Below, one piece after another: positions 60,975-64,000 of a stretch of 64,000 nucleotides of DNA. Each line of letters begins with the position of its first letter. Position 1 is the stretch's first letter. The DNA comes from Planctomycetota bacterium (GTDB taxonomy: Bacteria; Planctomycetota; UBA1135): NCBI GenBank assembly GCA_021776795.1, contig JAJFFC010000005.1, forward strand, positions 1 to 64,000, given 5' to 3'. The translations under genes were made by a program, and so were the position numbers. The notes beneath the pieces were generated by a model that was not told the DNA's origin, made no database searches, and saw nothing but the letters and a program-made list of their open reading frames with translations.

Positions 60975-61116
60975 AAAAACTGCCGTCCAGGTTTCCTATT
61001 TCTAGGTAGGGCTCCCAACCAGGACGACAGCGGAAAATCAGGTTCCCTTTTCTTTCGGGAATTCGGCGGTCCTCACTTAAGCCGCAGCCGCATATTTTTT
61101 CCGCTGGGTGCTTTGC

Positions 61117-61497
61117 CTAGTGAAACGGCGCGCGCTCGATGTCTTCGAGCCCGTCCGGACGCTGACCATGACGGGCGGTGATGGTAGTCGCGATGCCTCC
61201 GCGGGTGCGAAACTCGCCGCGCACCTCCATCCAGGTTGGCGCGGTGGCTTCGACCAGGGCATCGAGGATGCGATTGGTCACGTCTTCGTGAAAATGGCCC
61301 TCGTTGCGAAAGCTCTGGAGATAGAGCTTGAGCGATTTGAGCTCCACGCAGCGCTGATCGGCCACATAACGCAGGCGCAGGGTGGCAAAATCGGGCTGCC
61401 CAGTCTTGGGGCAGTCACAGGTGAACTCGTGAGTCACGCTCTCAATTAGGAAAGCGCGGCCCGGACGCGGGTTATCGAAGGTTTCGAGTATGGTCAT
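61117..61497 (-). CDS. queF: NADPH-dependent 7-cyano-7-deazaguanine reductase QueF
   Basis: QueF reduces preQ0 to preQ1 in queuosine synthesis. The 126-residue protein is the short YkvM-like type. The catalytic cysteine region is [18 protein letters not shown] and the NADPH-binding QueF motif is [21 protein letters not shown], read in two parts as ELKSLKLYL and [11 protein letters not shown]. The C-terminus has [11 protein letters not shown] 61497 starts M-T-I-L-E-T-F-D; longer starts would lie within the upstream terminator. Its ATG is six bases after a terminator T-run. GluQ at 19756 acts later in the same modification. Confidence 0.94.
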   Translation of the reverse strand: MTILETFDNPRPGRAFLIESVTHEFTCDCPKTGQPDFATLRLRYVADQRCVELKSLKLYLQSFRNEGHFHEDVTNRILDALVEATAPTWMEVRGEFRTRGGIATTITARHGQRPDGLEDIERAPFH

Positions 61498-61503
61498 GAC
61501 AAC

Positions 61504-61537
61504 AAAAAACGAGGTGCCCCGCTTCCGGAGCACCTCG
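61504..61537 (-). terminator. Terminator between the CAU tRNA and queF
   Basis: On the minus strand CGAGGTGC (61537-61530) pairs perfectly with GCACCTCG (61517-61510) over a 12-base loop, followed by TTTTTT (61509-61504). It ends the tRNA transcript and lies directly before the queF start, so it could also act as an attenuator for queF. Confidence 0.85.
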
Positions 61538-61562
61538 CCACGCGCCCCGAAAGGACGCTGTT

Positions 61563-61639
61563 TGGTAGGGGAAAAGGGACTTGAACCCCCGACACGCGGA
61601 TTATGATTCCGCTGCTCTAACCAACTGAGCTATTCCCCC
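61563..61639 (-). tRNA. tRNA with anticodon CAT (elongator Met or Ile2)
   Basis: Complete cloverleaf on the minus strand: acceptor GGGGGAA with TTCCCCT (G1-T72 wobble), anticodon stem GCGGA/TCCGC around ATCATAA (anticodon CAT), T arm GGGGGTTCAAGTCCC, encoded ACCA at the 3' end (61566-61563). It lacks the three G-C pairs that mark initiator tRNA in the anticodon stem. Sequence alone does not separate elongator tRNA-Met from the lysidine-modified tRNA-Ile2. Confidence 0.93.
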
Positions 61640-61710
61640 GTGCACCCCCAAGGGTGCGGACGGAGATTTTACCGCGGACTCAGGCCTTCGGCTAGTCCCC
61701 TGCCCGAGGA

Positions 61711-62631
61711 TTACTGAATCGGCAGATGGCAGCTGAGCTCGAAATGCTCGAAGCCGTGGGCGAAGGGGCGGCCGTGCCAGGCTTCGAAGGCCGGTAGGTC
61801 GGCGGGGACATTGCCGCTTTCGGGGAGCCAGGTGCCGAAGAGCCAATCCAGTGCACGTTGTTCGAGTTCGATGCTGCCGCTCAGGGTGACCTCGGCCACG
61901 CGCATGGCGGGGAAATCAAAGCGGCCGACGTCGCCCTTGGCTTGGAAGTCCTTGGGGACTTCGACCGCAACGTCGTAGCGGCAGGCTTCCAGAGCAACGA
62001 TTTCTGGATCCTCCCACATGTAGCCAAGCCATTGGTTGTCGGCGAACCCACGCTCTTCGGCCCAAGCCAACAAGCGCTGGCAGGCATCAACCACGCCGGT
62101 TCCCTGATATGGATTGAGTACGCGAAGATAGGCCACGGTGCGCGCCGGGAGTTCGCGCATGGTGACTTCGAAACCATCGGGGTTTTCGCCTTGTGGCAAG
62201 CGCGGCAACTTGGGGCCACCTTCTTGGCTGGCCATGACCTGCTCCAACTCGGCGCGGCGCTCTTCGCGGAACTGGTCTAAAGCAAAAGCGCTCGGTGCGA
62301 CGTCGAAACGTTGCTTGAAGCTGCGCGAAAAATCAGAGGAGGAGGAAAAGCCGCACTCCAAGGCGATGTCGGTCAAGGATCGCTCCGGGGTGTGAGACAT
62401 CCAATACAAAGCACGCTCTAAGCGTTGGCGCTTAACGAACTGCTGCAAGGTTTCGCCCAATATCGCACGGAATACGCGGTGAAAATGGAAGGGCGAAAAG
62501 CTGGCAGCCCGGGCGACGTCTTCCAAGCGCAGCGAACTGGCCAAGTTACTCATGATGTAGTCGATGGCGCGATTAGTTCGCGCGACATAATCCGCCGAGG
62601 CGGCTTCCGGGTTTTCTGGGCTACTTCGCAA
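61711..62631 (-). CDS. AraC-family regulator with GyrI-like effector domain
   Basis: A 306-residue regulator. The N-terminal double helix-turn-helix of AraC/Rob type is at about 20-110: LRLEDVARAASFSPFHFHRVF and SLTDIALECGFSSSSDFSRSF, with the second recognition helix conserved. The C-terminal 155 residues are a GyrI/SbmC-like ligand-binding domain (ARTVAYLRVLNPYQG; C-R-Y-D-V-A-V-E-V-P; FEHFELSCHLPI). Proteins of this order, such as Rob and SoxS-like sensors, respond to small molecules. The start codon is TTG, since no ATG or GTG precedes the conserved part. It is divergent from the VOC gene with 32 bases between starts. Confidence 0.88.
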   Translation of the reverse strand: MRSSPENPEAASADYVARTNRAIDYIMSNLASSLRLEDVARAASFSPFHFHRVFRAILGETLQQFVKRQRLERALYWMSHTPERSLTDIALECGFSSSSDFSRSFKQRFDVAPSAFALDQFREERRAELEQVMASQEGGPKLPRLPQGENPDGFEVTMRELPARTVAYLRVLNPYQGTGVVDACQRLLAWAEERGFADNQWLGYMWEDPEIVALEACRYDVAVEVPKDFQAKGDVGRFDFPAMRVAEVTLSGSIELEQRALDWLFGTWLPESGNVPADLPAFEAWHGRPFAHGFEHFELSCHLPIQ

Positions 62632-62663
62632 GATTTGGCAAGCAAGACTCTTCGGTCTCTGTC

Positions 62664-63188
62664 ATGGTAGCAGTCATGAGGAACACCTTCTCCCTACTCG
62701 CGCTCCTTGGCGGCCTGACCCTGACCCTTTCGGCCACCTCCGCCCCGCAAGAAGAAGCCCCCCAACAAGATCCATCCATGATTCTCGGCAACTTTTCCGT
62801 CAGCTTGGCCGTCAAAGACATCAAAGCTTCGCGTGACTTCTACCTGAAGCTCGACTTCCAAGAGGTCGGCGGCAACATCGAGCAGAACTGGCTGGTCCTG
62901 CAAAGCGGCTCGACCACGGTGGGCTTGTTTCAGGGCATGTTCGAGGACAACCTCATGACCTTTAATCCTGGTTGGGATAAAGATCGCAACACGCCCGAGG
63001 GTTTTGACGACGTCCGCGCAATCCAAGCCAAGCTCAAGGAACGTGGCATCAAGCCGGTGATGGAAGCCGCTGCCGATGGCCAGGGCCCCGCCAGCTTTGT
63101 GATTACCGACCCTGATGGCAACACCATCTTGTTTGACCAGCATGTAGACCATCCGGCCAAGATTGCTGCGGATGCTGAGATGGAGTAG
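62664..63188 (+). CDS. Exported VOC (glyoxalase-fold) protein
   Basis: A 174-residue protein with a signal peptide (MRNTFSLLALLGGLTLTLSA after four optional residues) and one glyoxalase/bleomycin-resistance module: FSVSLAVKDIKASRDFYLKL, N-W-L-V-L-Q-S-G-S-T-T-V-G-L-F, and ASFVITDPDGNTILFDQH near the C-terminus. A secreted VOC protein is unusual for the cytoplasmic family, though examples exist. Start either at 62664 or at the in-frame ATG 62676. The SRPBCC gene follows after six bases, suggesting an operon, perhaps governed by the divergent AraC regulator. Confidence 0.85.
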   Translation: MVAVMRNTFSLLALLGGLTLTLSATSAPQEEAPQQDPSMILGNFSVSLAVKDIKASRDFYLKLDFQEVGGNIEQNWLVLQSGSTTVGLFQGMFEDNLMTFNPGWDKDRNTPEGFDDVRAIQAKLKERGIKPVMEAAADGQGPASFVITDPDGNTILFDQHVDHPAKIAADAEME

Positions 63189-63194
63189 GCAAGA

Positions 63195-63647
63195 ATGGGC
63201 AAGCTCGTCGCCACAACGCTGGTCAAGGCCCCAGCCGATGCCGTTTTTGCGGTCTACACCGATTTAGAAAAGATGGTGGATCGCATTCCGCAAATCACGG
63301 CTCTCGAAGTTCTTACCGAAGGACCGGTGGGCAAGGGCACGCGCTGGCGCGAAACGCGGCTGATGTACAAGAAAGAGGCCGTGGAAGAAATGGAAATCAC
63401 TTCCATGGAACCTTCCCGCCAGTACACCGTCGAAGCCAACTCGCACGGCATGCTCTACCAAACGGTATTCGACTTCGAGGAAGAAGCCGGTGGCACTCGC
63501 GTGACTTGGACTTTCCACAGCACACCGCAAAGCTTTGGCTCCAAAATCATGGCCCCCATCGTCAACCTCATGATGAGCGGCATGATGAAAAAGCTCATGC
63601 TCAAAGACATCGAGGCATTAGGCGCCGTATGCGAAGGCAAGGCATAA
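63195..63647 (+). CDS. SRPBCC-fold (polyketide-cyclase-like) protein
   Basis: A 150-residue START/Bet-v-1-like protein. The helix-grip fold is visible: L-V-A-T-T-L-V-K-A-P-A-D-A-V-F-A-V-Y-T-D-L-E near the start, GKGTRWRETRLMY, P-S-R-Q-Y-T-V-E-A, EEEAGGTRVTWTF-like FEEEAGGTRVTWTF, and the long C-terminal helix with MMSGMMKKLMLKDI. Such proteins bind hydrophobic ligands. No export signal is seen. Located between the VOC and SGNH-like genes. Confidence 0.85.
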   Translation: MGKLVATTLVKAPADAVFAVYTDLEKMVDRIPQITALEVLTEGPVGKGTRWRETRLMYKKEAVEEMEITSMEPSRQYTVEANSHGMLYQTVFDFEEEAGGTRVTWTFHSTPQSFGSKIMAPIVNLMMSGMMKKLMLKDIEALGAVCEGKA

Positions 63648-63649
63648 AC

Positions 63650-64000
63650 ATGCGTAGCGCCTTTTTGATCTTCCTGGCTGTTGCCCTGGTTTCTTTCCAA
63701 CCAGTTGGCGGCCAAGATTTCGGTGGCGACCGCGGCACACCACCACCGCCGTTGCACCTCAAGGTGCTGATGATTGGCAACAGTTACACGGCGCAAACGA
63801 ATGATCTATTTCAGCAGTTTGTGCGGAGTGATCCCAATGCCAGCATGACGATCTCCTTGGCCACCCAAGCAGGTTGGGGCACAGCGGATCACTACGCCAG
63901 CCGTCTGCTCACAGTCTATGATGGCCAAACGCAAAGCCTGCTCGACAAGCTTCGGCAAGAAGACTGGGATGTCGTCATCGTGCAGGAGCAAAGCACTCTC
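63650..64000 (+). CDS. Secreted SGNH-hydrolase-like protein (3' truncated by window edge)
   Basis: The first 117 codons are in the window. A signal peptide (MRSAFLIFLAVALVSFQP ... G-G-Q) is followed by a proline stretch and KVLMIGNSYTAQTNDLFQQF, the G-N-S form of the GDS(L) block I used by some SGNH/DUF4886-type hydrolases. WDVVIVQEQSTL near the window end fits block III-like position. The catalytic C-terminal D-x-x-H would be outside the window. It follows the SRPBCC gene by two bases, so it belongs to the same operon. An esterase or carbohydrate deacetylase is possible. Confidence 0.75.
   Translation, partial: MRSAFLIFLAVALVSFQPVGGQDFGGDRGTPPPPLHLKVLMIGNSYTAQTNDLFQQFVRSDPNASMTISLATQAGWGTADHYASRLLTVYDGQTQSLLDKLRQEDWDVVIVQEQSTL

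Overview
The window is a gene-dense, GC-rich chromosome segment of a Gram-negative bacterium. lpxB with a divergent lipopolysaccharide-kinase-like gene, a YidC with a large periplasmic domain and many Sec or lipoprotein signals all point to an outer membrane. Several features fit Planctomycetota best: the linked but non-identical groEL pair, the secreted alpha/alpha-toroid proteins, an NPCBM protein, a HEAT/von Willebrand-A protein, a gliding-type ABC operon joined to rho, and a rho with an arginine-rich N-terminal extension. That assignment is an inference; there is no rRNA here to confirm it.

Layout. 1-3100 is visibly richer in A and T: the 3' end of an IS256-type insertion sequence, then a large secreted protein with carboxypeptidase-regulatory-like folds and a hairpin-bearing spacer. 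3.2-4.1 kb holds an M28 peptidase lipoprotein. 4.1-14.3 kb is a minus-strand housekeeping block: smc, an ATP-cone protein, nrdR, mnmE, yidC and a metallophosphoesterase. 14.4-23.2 kb carries a parvulin-type isomerase, nadD-hisS, a small lipoprotein, a coiled-coil/toroid pair, gluQ-larC, a ComF-like gene and a membrane protein. 23.2-29.1 kb has guaB-guaA divergent from a homodimeric pyruvate dehydrogenase E1. 29.1-35.7 kb is one tightly coupled operon: rho, ABC ATPase, permease, GldG-like, DUF4340-like and a membrane protein.

35.8-43.7 kb holds tRNA-Pro, a HEAT/VWA protein divergent from a TIM-barrel/sugar kinase/nucleotidyltransferase trio, and selB divergent from a YhcC-like radical SAM gene and a lipoprotein. 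43.7-46.8 kb is the translation operon rpsB-tsf-pyrH-frr, followed by tRNA-Lys and a clean terminator. 47-49.2 kb has a diguanylate cyclase and an NPCBM protein. 49.4-54.6 kb is a chaperone cluster, groEL1-groES-groEL2-dnaJ-grpE, without dnaK. 54.7-64 kb has a HExxH peptidase, lpxB and its divergent kinase, a second toroid protein, a fumarylacetoacetase-fold enzyme, queF beside a CAU tRNA, an AraC/GyrI regulator, a VOC protein, an SRPBCC protein and a truncated SGNH-like gene.

Two cross-cutting observations stand out. First, many genes have a TAGAAT/TATAAT-like hexamer only 6-11 bases before the start codon and no Shine-Dalgarno sequence, and several divergent pairs are separated by only 8-23 bases, so leaderless transcription looks common. 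Second, several enzymes carry altered catalytic signatures: MnmE lacks a normal G4 motif, the MurU-like protein lacks both metal-binding aspartates, and the NrdD-like ATP-cone protein lacks a glycyl-radical site. No CRISPR array, prophage or obvious defence island was found.
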